A stretch of DNA of 64,000 nt. It comes from Microbispora corallina. Lineage in GTDB: Bacteria; Actinomycetota; Actinomycetes; Streptosporangiales; Streptosporangiaceae. The stretch covers positions 1-64,000 of the forward strand of contig NZ_BOOC01000010.1 of assembly GCF_016863035.1 (NCBI RefSeq). The letters are read 5' to 3'. A model generated the notes under the pieces. That model did no database searches. It was given only the letters and a program-made list of their open reading frames with translations, and was not told the DNA's origin. Both the position numbers and the translations under genes were made by a program. This document shows positions 8,281 through 17,474 of this stretch, one piece after another (the stretch's first letter is position 1; every line of letters begins with the position of its first letter).

Positions 8281-9792
8281 ATGACGCGGACGTTTGAGAC
8301 GGTCGGAGTCGTCGGACTCGGCACGATGGGCGCCGGCATCGCCGAGGTGTTCGCCCGCGCCGGGCTCCGCGTGATCGGGGTCGAGGCCGACGAGGCGGCC
8401 CTGTCCCGCGGGCGGGGGCACCTGGAGGGCTCGACGGGCAGGGCCGTGGCCCGGGGCCGGATGACCGCCGAGGAGCAGGCCGCCCTCCTCGGCCGGATCG
8501 CGTTCACGACCAGCCGGGACGACCTGGCGGGCGCCGACCTCGTGGTCGAGGCGATCCCCGAGGTGATGGAGTTCAAGCGGGGCCTGTTCGCCGACCTCGA
8601 CCGCATCTGCAAGCCGTCGGCCGTCCTCGCCACCAACACCTCCTCGCTGTCGGTCACCGCCATCGCCGCCACCACGTCACGGCCGGCGCAGGTGATCGGC
8701 ATGCACTTCTTCAACCCCGCCCCGGTCATGCGGCTGGTCGAGGTGGTCCGCACGGTGGTGACCGAGGACGGGCTGCCGGACGAGATCGCCGGCCTGGCCC
8801 GCCGGCTCGGCAAGACGCCCGTCACGGTCGGCGACCGGGCCGGGTTCGTGGTCAACCGGCTGCTGCTGAGCTACCTCAACCACGCGTGCGCGCTGCTGGA
8901 GACGGGGCTCGCGAGCCGGGACGACATCGACGCCGCCATGCGCCTCGGCGTCGGGCTGCCGATGGGCCCGTTCACGCTGCTCGACCTGATCGGCCTGGAC
9001 ACCTCCTACGAGGTGTGCGAGGTGCTGTTCCGGGAGAGCCGCGAGCGCCGCCACGCGCCCGCGCCGATCCTGCGCGAGCTGGTCACCGCGGGCCTGCTGG
9101 GCCGCAAGACCGGACGCGGCTTTCACTCCCACGACCGGGACGCCCCGGAGACGGCCGGCGAGCCCGGAGGCAGGCCCGAGATCTCCCTGGTCGGCCTGGT
9201 GGGCGGCGGCCCGGACGCCGCGACCGTCCTGGAGGCCCTGGAGGCGGCCGGCTTCAAGGCCGCGGTGGCCGAGCCCGGGGACCTCACCCCGGTCGCCGAG
9301 GCCGACGTCGTGGTCGCCCTGTCGGACACCCCCGTCGTCGAGCTCGCCGTACGGCTTCCGCGTCCCGAGCGGCTCGTCGGCCTGCACCTCGTGGGGGAGC
9401 GGGTGGCCGAGGTGGCCGCCACCGTCGTCACCTCGCGGGAGGCGGCCGAGACCGTACGCGACCTGGTGCGGATGATCGGACGGACCCCCGTGCGGTGCGG
9501 AGACCGGGCCGGGTTCGTGGTGAACGCCCTGCTCTACCCCTACCTGAACGACGCGGTCCGGATGCTGGAGGCCGGGTACGCGTCGGCCGCCGACATCGAC
9601 GCCGCGATGCGGCTCGGGTGCGGCTACCCCGCCGGGCCGTTCGAGATGCTCGACGCCATCGGGATCGAGCGGGTCAGGGACGGCCTGCGGGCGCTGTACG
9701 CCGAGTATCGCGAGCCCTCCTTCGCGCCCGCGCCGCTCCTCGACCAGCTCGTCACCGCGGGCGTGCCGGGCATCCGGGCGCACGTGGGCTGA
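8281..9792 (+). CDS. 3-hydroxyacyl-CoA dehydrogenase with duplicated C-terminal domain
   Basis: This NAD-dependent enzyme oxidises 3-hydroxyacyl-CoA (for example 3-hydroxybutyryl-CoA) to 3-ketoacyl-CoA in beta-oxidation or related pathways. The 503 residues comprise an N-terminal Rossmann domain (VVGLGTMGAGIAEVFARAG, 10-28), catalytic H142 in MHFFNPAPVM with N119/S121 upstream, and a helical C domain (GDRAGFVVNRLLLSYLNHA). A linker and a partly degraded second Rossmann-like unit (about 300-400) lead into a second helical C domain (GDRAGFVVNALLYPYLNDA). The tandem arrangement is known in actinobacterial members. The chosen ATG is where conservation begins. Confidence 0.92.
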   Translation: MTRTFETVGVVGLGTMGAGIAEVFARAGLRVIGVEADEAALSRGRGHLEGSTGRAVARGRMTAEEQAALLGRIAFTTSRDDLAGADLVVEAIPEVMEFKRGLFADLDRICKPSAVLATNTSSLSVTAIAATTSRPAQVIGMHFFNPAPVMRLVEVVRTVVTEDGLPDEIAGLARRLGKTPVTVGDRAGFVVNRLLLSYLNHACALLETGLASRDDIDAAMRLGVGLPMGPFTLLDLIGLDTSYEVCEVLFRESRERRHAPAPILRELVTAGLLGRKTGRGFHSHDRDAPETAGEPGGRPEISLVGLVGGGPDAATVLEALEAAGFKAAVAEPGDLTPVAEADVVVALSDTPVVELAVRLPRPERLVGLHLVGERVAEVAATVVTSREAAETVRDLVRMIGRTPVRCGDRAGFVVNALLYPYLNDAVRMLEAGYASAADIDAAMRLGCGYPAGPFEMLDAIGIERVRDGLRALYAEYREPSFAPAPLLDQLVTAGVPGIRAHVG

Positions 9793-9861
9793 CCGGTCCT
9801 GGAAGAATGTGCGCCGGTCGCCCGTTCTGCCTGACATGAGCCCCCCGGAAGGACCGCTGTC

Positions 9862-10179
9862 GTGAGCCCTCGCCGCGCCCGGCGCCTCGACCCGTTCGAG
9901 CGCCCGGACGGCCGCGGAGCCGCGCGGCCGGTCACGTCCGTGCCCGGCGTGGACCGCGTGGAGAGCGCGCCCGACGGCGACTGGGTGGTGCGCAACGTCG
10001 CGGGCGCCGCGCTGGGCAAGAGCTACCGCTGCCCGGGCTGCGAACAGGAGATCCGGCAGGGCCTGCCGCACGTGGTGAGCTGGCCCGCGTGGCCGGGCGG
10101 CGAGGAGGAGCGGCGCCACTGGCACACGGCCTGCTGGCGGAACCGGGCCAACCGCGGCCCCGGGCGCAGCCGCTACTGA
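9862..10179 (+). CDS. Small conserved hypothetical protein with CxxC/HxxxC motif
   Basis: This 105-residue protein starts at GTG. Its basic N-terminal 30 residues are followed by a compact domain with CPGCEQEI and a later HWHTACW, four likely Zn ligands. This resembles a small zinc-ribbon protein seen in many actinomycetes, for which I know no function. The stop lies 3 bp before the start of the following alpha/beta hydrolase, so the two genes are almost certainly cotranscribed. Confidence 0.75.
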   Translation: MSPRRARRLDPFERPDGRGAARPVTSVPGVDRVESAPDGDWVVRNVAGAALGKSYRCPGCEQEIRQGLPHVVSWPAWPGGEEERRHWHTACWRNRANRGPGRSRY

Positions 10180-10182
10180 CAC

Positions 10183-10911
10183 ATGACGACGAGGGGTTCT
10201 GTGGGAATGGACATCAGGGCGTCCACGGTGCTGGCGGCCCGGCGCGAGGACATCGAGCTGCACACCTCCGACGGGCTGACGCTGGTCGGCGAGCTGGCGC
10301 TGCCCGAGAGCAGGCCGCCCGTCGCCACCCTGGTCTGCCTCCACCCGCTTCCCACGCACGGCGGCATGATGGACAGCCACGTGCTGCGTAAGGCGTCGTA
10401 CCGGCTGCCGGCCCTGGCCGACCTCGCCGTGCTCCGCTTCAACACGCGTGGCACGACCTCCGAGCGCGGCACCTCTCAGGGGGCCTTCGACGAGGGCGAG
10501 GGGGAGCGGTGGGACGTCGCCGCGGCCCTGGAGTATGCCGACTTCGACGACCTGCCGCGCCCCTGGCTCGTCGGCTGGTCCTTCGGCACCGAGCTGGCGC
10601 TGCGGTGGGGGCGCGACCCGCTCGTGGAGGGCGCGATCCTGCTGTCGCCCCCGCTGCGCCGGGCGACCGACGCCGACCTCGACGCCTGGGCCGCGTTCGG
10701 TCGGCCGCTGGTGGCCCTGGTGCCGGAGTTCGACGACTACCTGCGCCCCGAGGAGGCCGTCCGGCGGTTCTCGCGGGTGCCGCAGGCCGAGATCGTGGGC
10801 GTCGAGGGGGCCAAGCACCTGTGGGTGGGCGAGCCGTACGTGCGGATCGTCCTCGACGAGATCGTCAAGCGGGTCAACCCGGCGGCCGCTCCGCTGCCCA
10901 CCGCGGTCTGA
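10183..10911 (+). CDS. Alpha/beta hydrolase family protein
   Basis: The 242-residue cytosolic protein has the alpha/beta hydrolase fold. The nucleophile elbow GWSFG is near residue 130, an oxyanion-side strand (TLVCLHPLPTHGGMMDS) lies at 48-64, and a C-terminal histidine sits in GAKHLWVG. An alternative in-frame ATG at 10207 (MDIRAST) is equally plausible. Its acyl substrate is unknown. It is coupled with the small zinc-ribbon-like gene upstream. Confidence 0.82.
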   Translation: MTTRGSVGMDIRASTVLAARREDIELHTSDGLTLVGELALPESRPPVATLVCLHPLPTHGGMMDSHVLRKASYRLPALADLAVLRFNTRGTTSERGTSQGAFDEGEGERWDVAAALEYADFDDLPRPWLVGWSFGTELALRWGRDPLVEGAILLSPPLRRATDADLDAWAAFGRPLVALVPEFDDYLRPEEAVRRFSRVPQAEIVGVEGAKHLWVGEPYVRIVLDEIVKRVNPAAAPLPTAV

Positions 10912-10986
10912 TTCCCCGGCGGCCGGTGAGATCCCGGTTCGGTGACGAACCGAGGGGGGCGGCCGGGTGCGCGTTACCGTGACCTG

Positions 10987-11757
10987 ATGCGGCTCTACTC
11001 GCGATCGGCCGGAAGCGGCCTGCCCGTCGTTTTGCTCCACGCGTTCCCCCTCTCCTCGGCCATGTGGCTCGCGCAGCGGGAGGCGCTGGCCCCCGTCTGC
11101 CGCGTGATCACGCCCGACCTGCGTGGTTTCGGCGGGTCGCGGCTGGGGGACGACGAGCCGTCGATCGACGCGATGGCCGACGATGTGGCGCAGCTGCTCG
11201 ACGAGGAGGGCGTCGAGCGCGCGGTCGTGGGCGGCCAGTCGCTGGGCGGGTACGTGACGATGGCGCTGTGCCGCCGCCACCCCGGCCGGGTGGGGGCGGT
11301 GATCCTCGCCGACACCAAGGCCGCGGCCGACACCGAGACCGCCAAGGCCAACCGGGAGCGGATCGCCGAGGCCGTGCTGCGGGACGGCACCGGGATCCTC
11401 GTGGACGAGAACATGCCGGCCATGCTGGGCGCCACCACCAGGGAGCGCAGGGGGATGGTCGTCGGCCGGGTGCGCGCCCTGATCCAGGCGGCGCCACCGG
11501 CGGCCGTGGCCTGGGCGCAGCGGGCGATGGCCGCCCGCCCCGACTCGTTCGGCACCCTCCGGTCCCTGGGCGTCCCGGCCCTGGTCGTCGTCGGCGACGA
11601 GGACGGGCTGACCCCGCCGGCGGACGCCGAGGCCATGGTGGAGGCCATCCCCCAGGCGACGCTCGCCGTGATCGAGAAGGCGGGCCACCTGTCGGCCATC
11701 GAGCAGCCCGAGGCGTTCAACCGGGTCGTGGCGGAGTTCGTGAAGACCCTCGCGTAG
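10987..11757 (+). CDS. Alpha/beta hydrolase (3-oxoadipate enol-lactonase-like)
   Basis: The protein has 256 residues with a complete alpha/beta hydrolase signature: HAFPLSSAMW oxyanion strand, nucleophile in GGQSLGGYV, acid residue in VGDEDGLT, and catalytic His in KAGHLSAIEQPE. The overall pattern resembles enol-lactonases and non-haem haloperoxidase-like esterases. No other aromatic catabolism genes are nearby, so the specific reaction is not assigned. The ATG at 10987 is chosen over an upstream frame that lacks coding character. Confidence 0.85.
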   Translation: MRLYSRSAGSGLPVVLLHAFPLSSAMWLAQREALAPVCRVITPDLRGFGGSRLGDDEPSIDAMADDVAQLLDEEGVERAVVGGQSLGGYVTMALCRRHPGRVGAVILADTKAAADTETAKANRERIAEAVLRDGTGILVDENMPAMLGATTRERRGMVVGRVRALIQAAPPAAVAWAQRAMAARPDSFGTLRSLGVPALVVVGDEDGLTPPADAEAMVEAIPQATLAVIEKAGHLSAIEQPEAFNRVVAEFVKTLA

Positions 11758-11759
11758 CC

Positions 11760-11778
11760 CTGAACGTTTCACCCGCTG
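11760..11778 (+). promoter_or_regulatory. Candidate LacI-type operator upstream of the Fn3-CBM2 gene
   Basis: TGAACGTTTCACCCG (11761-11775) has the CG-centred TGAAC-GTTTCA form of LacI-family operators. The identical 15 bases occur, in the same orientation relative to the gene, upstream of the secreted mannanase at 30504-30522. The start codon lies about 130 bp downstream. Function is inferred. Confidence 0.45.
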
Positions 11779-11905
11779 ACCTGGGAAGAGGCGGCCGCCG
11801 GGCGATCTCGCGTTGACGCGGCCGAGGTGGCGGATCACCATCGCGGCGAGAGGCGCCGGGGCGGCCCGGGGCCGGTTCCGAGCGCCCAGCCGAGGTGAGC
11901 CGTAC

Positions 11906-13102
11906 ATGAGACCGCGCACGCCGATGACCGTGACGGGGATCGTCAGCGCCGCCCTCCTGGCGGGCGCCGCCCCCGCCCTCGGAGCCGTGAAAGCCGTCGA
12001 CGCCGTGGCGCCGCACGCGCCGGCCGCGGTCCACGCGGGGATCGCGGCGGCGGACGTGTCGCCGCCGTCCCGGCCGTCCGGGCTGCGGGCCTGCCCGCCT
12101 CCGGTGCCGTCGGGCGGCACGACGGGCTACGTGGGCCTGTGCTGGACCGCGTCGTCCGACGACGTGGGCGTCGCGGGCTACGACGTCTACCAACTGGGCT
12201 CGGACGGCTTCCAGAAGGTGGCGAGCGTCACCTCGGCCACCGCCATCCTGAGCGGGCTGCGGCCCGCCCGCGACTACACGTACTACGTCGTCGCGCGGGA
12301 CGCGGCGGGCAACGTCAGCCCGCCGTCCTCGCTCATCACCACGGTCGCGGTGGCGGGCCCGTACGTCAGTCCCACGCCCATCCCGGGCGACACCACCCCG
12401 CCGTCGGCGCCCACCGGGCTGCGCGATTACTGCGTGGCCGACCTGGAGGGCGTGAGCTTCTGCTGGAACGCCTCCACGGACGACGTCGGGGTGGCCCGGT
12501 ACGACGTGTACCGGCAGACCGACACCGCGTGGACGAGGGTGGGCACGCGCACGTCCACCTGGTTCTACGAGCAGGGACTCGTCGTCGGCCGGTCGTACAC
12601 CTACGTGGTGGTGGCCGAGGACGCGGCCGGCAACGTCAGCGCGCCGTCGGCGCCGCTCGTGGCGGTGGCCCACCAGGGGTACCCGACCGCCAGCCCCACA
12701 CCGACTCCGACGCCCACGCCGACGCCCTCGCCGACGCCCACACCCACTCCGACGCCGTCACCGACGCCCTCGCCGTCCCCGGCGACGTGCGCGGTGTCGT
12801 ACGGCGTCTGGTCCTGGAACGGCGGGTTCAGCGCGAGCGTGACGATCGGCAACACCGGCACGGCCCCGATCGACGGGTGGACCCTGCGCTTCACGTTCCC
12901 CGACGCGGGGCAGCGGCTGGTGAACGGCTGGTCGGCTGCCTGGTCGCAGTCGGGATCCGCCGTCTCGGCCACCGACCTGCGCTGGAACGCCGTGATCAAG
13001 CCCGGCGCGTCGGTCCTGATCGGCTTCAACGGAGCCTTCACCGGGGCCAACCCCAGCCCCTCCGCCTTCACGCTCAACGGCCGTCCCTGCACGAAGGCCT
13101 GA
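11906..13102 (+). CDS. Secreted protein with two Fn3 domains and a CBM2 domain
   Basis: The predicted exported protein has 398 residues. It starts with a signal peptide (MRPRTPMTVTGIVSAALLAG, cleavage probably after ALG near residue 27). Two fibronectin type III repeats follow (about 50-145 and 165-260), each with the DDVGVAxYDVY strand and DAAGNVS turn. After a Pro-Thr-Ser linker (about 265-295) comes a C-terminal family 2 carbohydrate-binding module with two terminal cysteines. CBM2 binds crystalline cellulose or chitin. No catalytic domain is present, so it may be an adhesin or substrate-anchoring protein. A 14-bp stem terminator follows. Confidence 0.85.
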   Translation: MRPRTPMTVTGIVSAALLAGAAPALGAVKAVDAVAPHAPAAVHAGIAAADVSPPSRPSGLRACPPPVPSGGTTGYVGLCWTASSDDVGVAGYDVYQLGSDGFQKVASVTSATAILSGLRPARDYTYYVVARDAAGNVSPPSSLITTVAVAGPYVSPTPIPGDTTPPSAPTGLRDYCVADLEGVSFCWNASTDDVGVARYDVYRQTDTAWTRVGTRTSTWFYEQGLVVGRSYTYVVVAEDAAGNVSAPSAPLVAVAHQGYPTASPTPTPTPTPTPSPTPTPTPTPSPTPSPSPATCAVSYGVWSWNGGFSASVTIGNTGTAPIDGWTLRFTFPDAGQRLVNGWSAAWSQSGSAVSATDLRWNAVIKPGASVLIGFNGAFTGANPSPSAFTLNGRPCTKA

Positions 13103-13129
13103 GGCGCCCCCACGAGGACGCGCACGCGA

Positions 13130-13160
13130 AGCGGGGCCCGGCGAACCGCCGGGCCCCGCT
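13130..13160. terminator. Bidirectional intrinsic-type terminator
   Basis: A perfect 14-bp stem (AGCGGGGCCCGGCG at 13130-13143 with its complement at 13147-13160) closes on a 3-nt AAC loop. It sits between the convergent CBM2 and coiled-coil genes. Confidence 0.85.
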
Positions 13161-13198
13161 CGATAGCCGTCGTGAGACTCCCCGATGTGCGCCAGTGG

Positions 13199-14497
13199 CT
13201 ACTCCTGCCACCACTCCGCGTCGTCGTCGCTCTTGACCGGGGCGGGCTCGACCGGAGCGGCGGACACGACGGGCTTCTCGGCGACCGGCGGCGCCGCCGA
13301 CAGGGCCGGCTTCTGCGGGGCGGCGGTGACCGGAGCGGGCTCCGGCTCCATCCCCGGCAGGGCGGCGCCGCCGAGCAGCTGACGCAGCTGGGCGAGGTGG
13401 CTGGTGATGCTGTCGCGCTGGCGGGTGAGCTCGTCCACCTGGCGCTGCATGGCGGTGCGGGTGCGCTCGGCCTCGCTCTTGGCGTCGCTCACGATGGAGT
13501 CGGCGCTCGACTTGGCCTCGGCGACCAGCTGGTCGGCGTTCTTCCGCGCGTTCGCGAGCAGCTGCTTGGCGTGGGTGTCGGCCTCGCGCCGGGTCTGCTC
13601 CGCCTGCTGGGTGGCCTTCGCGGCCCGCTGCTCGGCGGTGGCGGCCCGCTGCTCCGCCTCGGCGACCAGCTTCTGCGTGTTGGCCTGGGCGGTGGCGTGC
13701 CGCTCGGCCTCCTGCCGCTCGGCCTCCTCGCGGCGGGCGGCGAGCTGGATCTCGAACTCGGCCTCGTCCTGGGCCCGCTTGGCCTCGGACTCCTCCAGGA
13801 TCCGCTGCGCCTGCGCGCGCATCTCGTCCGCCTGACGCTTGGCGGTGGTGAGCACCTCGTCGCGCTCGCGCTTGGTGGAGGCCCGCAGCTGGGCGACCTC
13901 GCGCTCGGTCGTGGTGCGCAGCTTGGCGATCTCCCGCTCGGCGTCCGCCCGCTTCTCGGCGACCTCGTGGTCGGCGGTGGCGCGGATCTTGGCGACCTCG
14001 CGCTCGGTGGTGGCGGTCAGCTCGTCGGCCTCGCGACGCGCGGTCGACCGGATCTCCTCGGCGTCCCGCTCGGCGCTGCTGCGCAGCTCCTCGGCCTCCC
14101 GCGTCGCGAGGGCCCGCTTCTCGGCCGCCTCGTTCTCCGCGGCGGCGCGCAGGTCGGCCGCGTCGACCTTGGCCGCGGCGCGGATCTCGTTCGCCTCGGA
14201 CCTGGCCGCCTGCACCAGCTCGGTGGCCTGCTCCTCCGCCAGACGCAGCAGCTGCTCGATGCGGGCGCCGAGACCCGAGTACGTCGGCCGCTCCTGCTCC
14301 TGCAGCTGGCGCTGGGAGTCCGACAGGTCCCGCTGGAGCGCGGTGACCTGCTCCTTGGCCTGACGCAGTTCGGTGTCGAGCGTCTTCAGGTGGTCGTGGA
14401 CCTGGTGCCGGTCATAGCCCCGGAGCACCACGTCGAATTCGCGAGAAGGGGCGTCCTCGAAGAAGTTGTTTAGCTGGGCGTCGATGTCGGACTGCAT
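13199..14497 (-). CDS. DivIVA-domain coiled-coil cytoskeletal protein (FilP/Scy-like)
   Basis: The 432-residue protein has a short DivIVA-like head (FDVVLRGYDRHQVHDHL, about 20-37). An almost uninterrupted Ala/Glu/Arg-rich coiled coil follows (about 40-375) with repeating AExExxxxR units, then a Pro/Ala-rich tail ending in DDDAEWWQE. In Streptomyces the related FilP and Scy proteins form filaments that support polar growth with DivIVA, and scy/filP lie beside the methylmalonyl-CoA epimerase gene; the same neighbour is found here. Which of the two it corresponds to cannot be decided. Cytoplasmic, probably at hyphal tips. Confidence 0.85.
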   Translation of the reverse strand: MQSDIDAQLNNFFEDAPSREFDVVLRGYDRHQVHDHLKTLDTELRQAKEQVTALQRDLSDSQRQLQEQERPTYSGLGARIEQLLRLAEEQATELVQAARSEANEIRAAAKVDAADLRAAAENEAAEKRALATREAEELRSSAERDAEEIRSTARREADELTATTEREVAKIRATADHEVAEKRADAEREIAKLRTTTEREVAQLRASTKRERDEVLTTAKRQADEMRAQAQRILEESEAKRAQDEAEFEIQLAARREEAERQEAERHATAQANTQKLVAEAEQRAATAEQRAAKATQQAEQTRREADTHAKQLLANARKNADQLVAEAKSSADSIVSDAKSEAERTRTAMQRQVDELTRQRDSITSHLAQLRQLLGGAALPGMEPEPAPVTAAPQKPALSAAPPVAEKPVVSAAPVEPAPVKSDDDAEWWQE

Positions 14498-14683
14498 GAG
14501 GCTCGATCCTGGTTGTCGAGACGGCTACAGGGGGGCCGGACGGGGGGTCAGACTTCCGAGGCGGGGAGCCGAAATGGCGCCCACGTCCGGTGGTACGCCA
14601 GCGTACTCCGGTACTGCCGCGTTGGAGGCCCCCTCCGACTTTCTGCGCGACTTGTTACGTATGAACCTTTCTTGCGTTCGGGA

Positions 14684-15106
14684 TCAGCGCCTGGGGGTCT
14701 CCACGAGCTCCGTGAGAACCCCTCCCACGTCCTTCGGATGCAGGAACGCGATCGACGCGCCCATGGATCCGTGCCGGGGCCGCTCGTCGATCAGACGCAC
14801 GCCCTTGGCCCCGATCTCCTCCAGGGCCTTGGTGACGTCCGTCACGCCGTACCCGACATGATGCACGCCCTCGCCCCTCTTGGCGAGGAACCTGCCCACC
14901 GCGGTGTCGGGGTGGAGGGGCTCAAGGAGCTGGACGTACGACCCCCCCTGGGCGCCGTCGGCGACGTGCAGCATGGCCTCGCGGACGCCCTGCTCCTCGT
15001 TCACCTCGCGGCTCACGACGGTCAGGCCGAACACCGACTCGTAGAACTCGATCTTCTCTTCCAGGCTGTGACAGGCGATTCCGACATGGTCGATCCGGAG
15101 AAGCAC
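14684..15106 (-). CDS. mce: Methylmalonyl-CoA epimerase
   Basis: This VOC-fold metalloenzyme (140 aa) interconverts (2S)- and (2R)-methylmalonyl-CoA, linking propionyl-CoA carboxylation to methylmalonyl-CoA mutase. Family features are the metal His in RIDHVGIACHS near residue 6, the Glu-rich EEKIEFYESVFGLTV stretch, GGSYVQLLEP, and EGVHHVGYGVTDV near 88. Length is typical. It is divergent from the thiolase gene, with about 100 bp between, and lies in the same acyl-CoA neighbourhood as the MeaB-type and mutase genes. Confidence 0.95.
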   Translation of the reverse strand: MLLRIDHVGIACHSLEEKIEFYESVFGLTVVSREVNEEQGVREAMLHVADGAQGGSYVQLLEPLHPDTAVGRFLAKRGEGVHHVGYGVTDVTKALEEIGAKGVRLIDERPRHGSMGASIAFLHPKDVGGVLTELVETPRR

Positions 15107-15210
15107 TGTCGTCTCCCTTTCCCTTGCGCTGACATACGGCCGGGCGGGGGCGCCGGGCTACTCATGGGTATGGTGGCACCGTCGCCCTGATCTCGTGATG
15201 GAGGCCCCCA

Positions 15211-16404
15211 ATGTCTGGTTCCGTCATCGTCGCCGGAGCGCGCACGCCCATCGGACGGCTGCTGGGGTCGCTCGCCGACCTGCCGGCCGTCGACCTCGGC
15301 GGCATCGCCATCGAGGCGGCCCTGTCCCGCGCCGGCGTGTCGCCCCACCAGGTCCAGTACGTGATCATGGGGCAGGTCCTCCAGGCGGGGGCGGGCCAGA
15401 TCCCCTCGCGCCAGGCGGCCGTCAAGGCGGGCATCCCGATGACGGTCCCCTCGCTCACGATCAACAAGGTCTGCCTGTCGGGCCTCGACGCCATCGCGCT
15501 CGCCGACCAGCTCATCCGAGCCGGGGAGTTCGACATCGTCGTCGCGGGCGGCATGGAGTCGATGACGAACGCGCCCCACCTGCTGCCCGGCCTGCGCAAG
15601 GGCGTGAAGTACGGCAACGCGGGCGTCCTCGACTCGATGGCCCTCGACGGCCTCACCGACGCGTTCGACCAGATCGCGATGGGGGAGTCCACCGAGCGGC
15701 ACAACGCCCGCCTCGGCCTCACCCGCGAGGAGCAGGACGCGTTCTCCGCCCGGTCCCACCAGCTCGCCGCCCAGGCGACCAAGAACGGGCTGTTCGACGA
15801 CGAGATCGTCCCCGTGCCGCTGCCCCAGCGGAAGGGCGACCCGATCCCGTTCACGGCCGACGAGGGCATCCGTCCCGACACCACGGCCGAGGCGCTCGCC
15901 AGGCTGCGCCCGGCGTTCACGAAGGACGGCACGATCACGGCCGGGTCCGCCTCGCAGATCTCGGACGGCGCGGTGGCCGTGGTCGTCATGTCCCGGGCCA
16001 AGGCCGAGGAGCTGGGCCTGGAGTGGCTCGCCGAGATCGGCGCGCACGGCAACGTGGCCGGTCCGGACAACTCCCTGCAGTCGCAGCCCGCCAACGCCAT
16101 CAAGCAGGCGCTCGGCAAGCAGGGCCTCACCGTCGACGACCTCGACCTGTTGGAGATCAACGAGGCGTTCGCCCAGGTCGTGCTGCAGTCGGCCAAGGAG
16201 CTTGGCGTCGGGCTCGACAAGGTCAACGTCAACGGCGGCGGCATCGCCCTCGGCCACCCGATCGGCGCGTCCGGCGCCCGGATCGTGCTGACGCTCGCGC
16301 ACGAGCTGCGCCGCCGCGGCGGCGGGCTGGGCGCGGCGGGCCTGTGCGGCGGCGGCGGGCAGGGCGACGCCCTGATCATCCGGGTCCCGTCCCGCGCGTC
16401 GTGA
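15211..16404 (+). CDS. Acetyl-CoA C-acetyltransferase (thiolase)
   Basis: This 397-residue type II thiolase condenses or cleaves acetoacetyl-CoA. Catalytic C88 lies in [12 protein letters not shown], the [11 protein letters not shown]is motif in the C-terminal quarter, and the second catalytic Cys in [11 protein letters not shown]. Length and the NEAFAQV motif agree with biosynthetic thiolases. It is followed after 19 bp by the MeaB-type gene, suggesting cotranscription. It could supply acetoacetyl-CoA for butyryl- and isobutyryl-CoA metabolism. Confidence 0.94.
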   Translation: MSGSVIVAGARTPIGRLLGSLADLPAVDLGGIAIEAALSRAGVSPHQVQYVIMGQVLQAGAGQIPSRQAAVKAGIPMTVPSLTINKVCLSGLDAIALADQLIRAGEFDIVVAGGMESMTNAPHLLPGLRKGVKYGNAGVLDSMALDGLTDAFDQIAMGESTERHNARLGLTREEQDAFSARSHQLAAQATKNGLFDDEIVPVPLPQRKGDPIPFTADEGIRPDTTAEALARLRPAFTKDGTITAGSASQISDGAVAVVVMSRAKAEELGLEWLAEIGAHGNVAGPDNSLQSQPANAIKQALGKQGLTVDDLDLLEINEAFAQVVLQSAKELGVGLDKVNVNGGGIALGHPIGASGARIVLTLAHELRRRGGGLGAAGLCGGGGQGDALIIRVPSRAS

Positions 16405-16423
16405 GCCGGCGAGGGGGGCGCGC

Positions 16424-17422
16424 GTGAGCGAGCAGACCGCGGCGACCCGGGCCCGGACCGCGCCGGACCTGGGGGAGCTCGTCGAGCAGGCGCGGCAGGG
16501 CCGTCCGCGGGCCGTGGCCCGGCTGATCTCGCTCGTCGAGAACGCCGCCGGATCGGCGGTCCCGTCCGCGCCGCTGCGCGCCGTCATGGCGGCGCTCGCC
16601 ACCGGCGCCCGCCGGCCGTACGCGGCCCGGGTCATCGGGCTGACCGGCTCGCCCGGCGTGGGCAAGTCGACGGCCACCGGCATGCTGATCCGGGCGTTCC
16701 GCCGCAGGGGCGCCCGGGTGGGCGTGCTCGCCGTGGACCCGTCGAGCCCGTTCACCGGAGGCGCCCTGCTGGGCGACCGGGTCCGCATGCAGGAGCACGC
16801 GACCGACCCCGGCGTCTACATCCGCAGCATGTCCAGCCGGGGACACCTGGGCGGGCTGGCCTGGGCCACCCCCCAGGCCCTCCGGGTGCTCGACGCGGCC
16901 GGGTGCGACGTCGTCCTCGTCGAGACCGTCGGGGTCGGGCAGGCCGAGGTGGACGTGGCCCGGCTCGCCGACACGACCGTCGTCCTGGTCGCGCCCGGGA
17001 TGGGCGACGAGGTCCAGGCGGCCAAGGCGGGGATCCTGGAGGTCGCCGACGTCTTCGTGGTCAACAAGGCCGACCGCGACGGCGCGCAGTCGGCCGTACG
17101 GGAGCTGCGGTCGATGGCGGGCCTCGTGGACGCCCCCTGGCGGCCCCCGATCGTCCCGACGGTCGCGGCGCGGGGCGAGGGCGCCGACGACCTCATGGCC
17201 GCGCTCGACAAGCACCAGGCGTACCTGGAGGAGTCGGGCGAGGCGGAGCGCCGCCGCCTGGCCCGCGCGCGCGACGAGATCGAGGCCGTCGCGCTCGCCG
17301 CGCTGCGCTCCCGGTTCGCGAACCTGCACGGTGACCGGCTCGACGCGCTCGCCGCCCGCCTGGTCGCGGGGGAGACCGACCCCTACGCCGCCGCAGACGA
17401 CCTCATCGCCGCCCTGGCCTGA
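16424..17422 (+). CDS. MeaB/ArgK-type GTPase chaperone of B12-dependent acyl-CoA mutase
   Basis: This G3E-family P-loop GTPase (332 aa, GTG start) gates cofactor loading and protects methylmalonyl-CoA or isobutyryl-CoA mutase. Walker A is GLTGSPGVGKST (near residue 72). The base II/switch regions AVDPSSPFTGGALLGDRVRM and ETVGVGQAEVD are intact, and NKAD is the G4 motif. The older annotation as LAO/AO transport ATPase refers to the same family. It lies 19 bp after the thiolase gene and close to the icmA homologue. A hairpin terminator follows. Confidence 0.94.
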   Translation: MSEQTAATRARTAPDLGELVEQARQGRPRAVARLISLVENAAGSAVPSAPLRAVMAALATGARRPYAARVIGLTGSPGVGKSTATGMLIRAFRRRGARVGVLAVDPSSPFTGGALLGDRVRMQEHATDPGVYIRSMSSRGHLGGLAWATPQALRVLDAAGCDVVLVETVGVGQAEVDVARLADTTVVLVAPGMGDEVQAAKAGILEVADVFVVNKADRDGAQSAVRELRSMAGLVDAPWRPPIVPTVAARGEGADDLMAALDKHQAYLEESGEAERRRLARARDEIEAVALAALRSRFANLHGDRLDALAARLVAGETDPYAAADDLIAALA

Positions 17423-17446
17423 CCCCCGGCCCCGTACGGCTCTCGC

Positions 17447-17471
17447 GTCCCGGCGGCCGACGGGCCGGGAC
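17447..17471. terminator. Hairpin between convergent genes
   Basis: GTCCCGGC (17447-17454) and GCCGGGAC (17464-17471) form a perfect 8-bp stem with a 9-nt loop, between the MeaB-type gene and the converging DUF4230 gene. Confidence 0.65.
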
Positions 17472-17474
17472 ACG

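Noticed and set aside
8677-12120. Very long open frame on the minus strand (over 1100 codons)
   Set aside because: It is antisense to the dehydrogenase and two hydrolase genes with clear catalytic motifs. Long shadow frames are expected at this GC content, and its translation is Arg/Gly/His-rich without domains.
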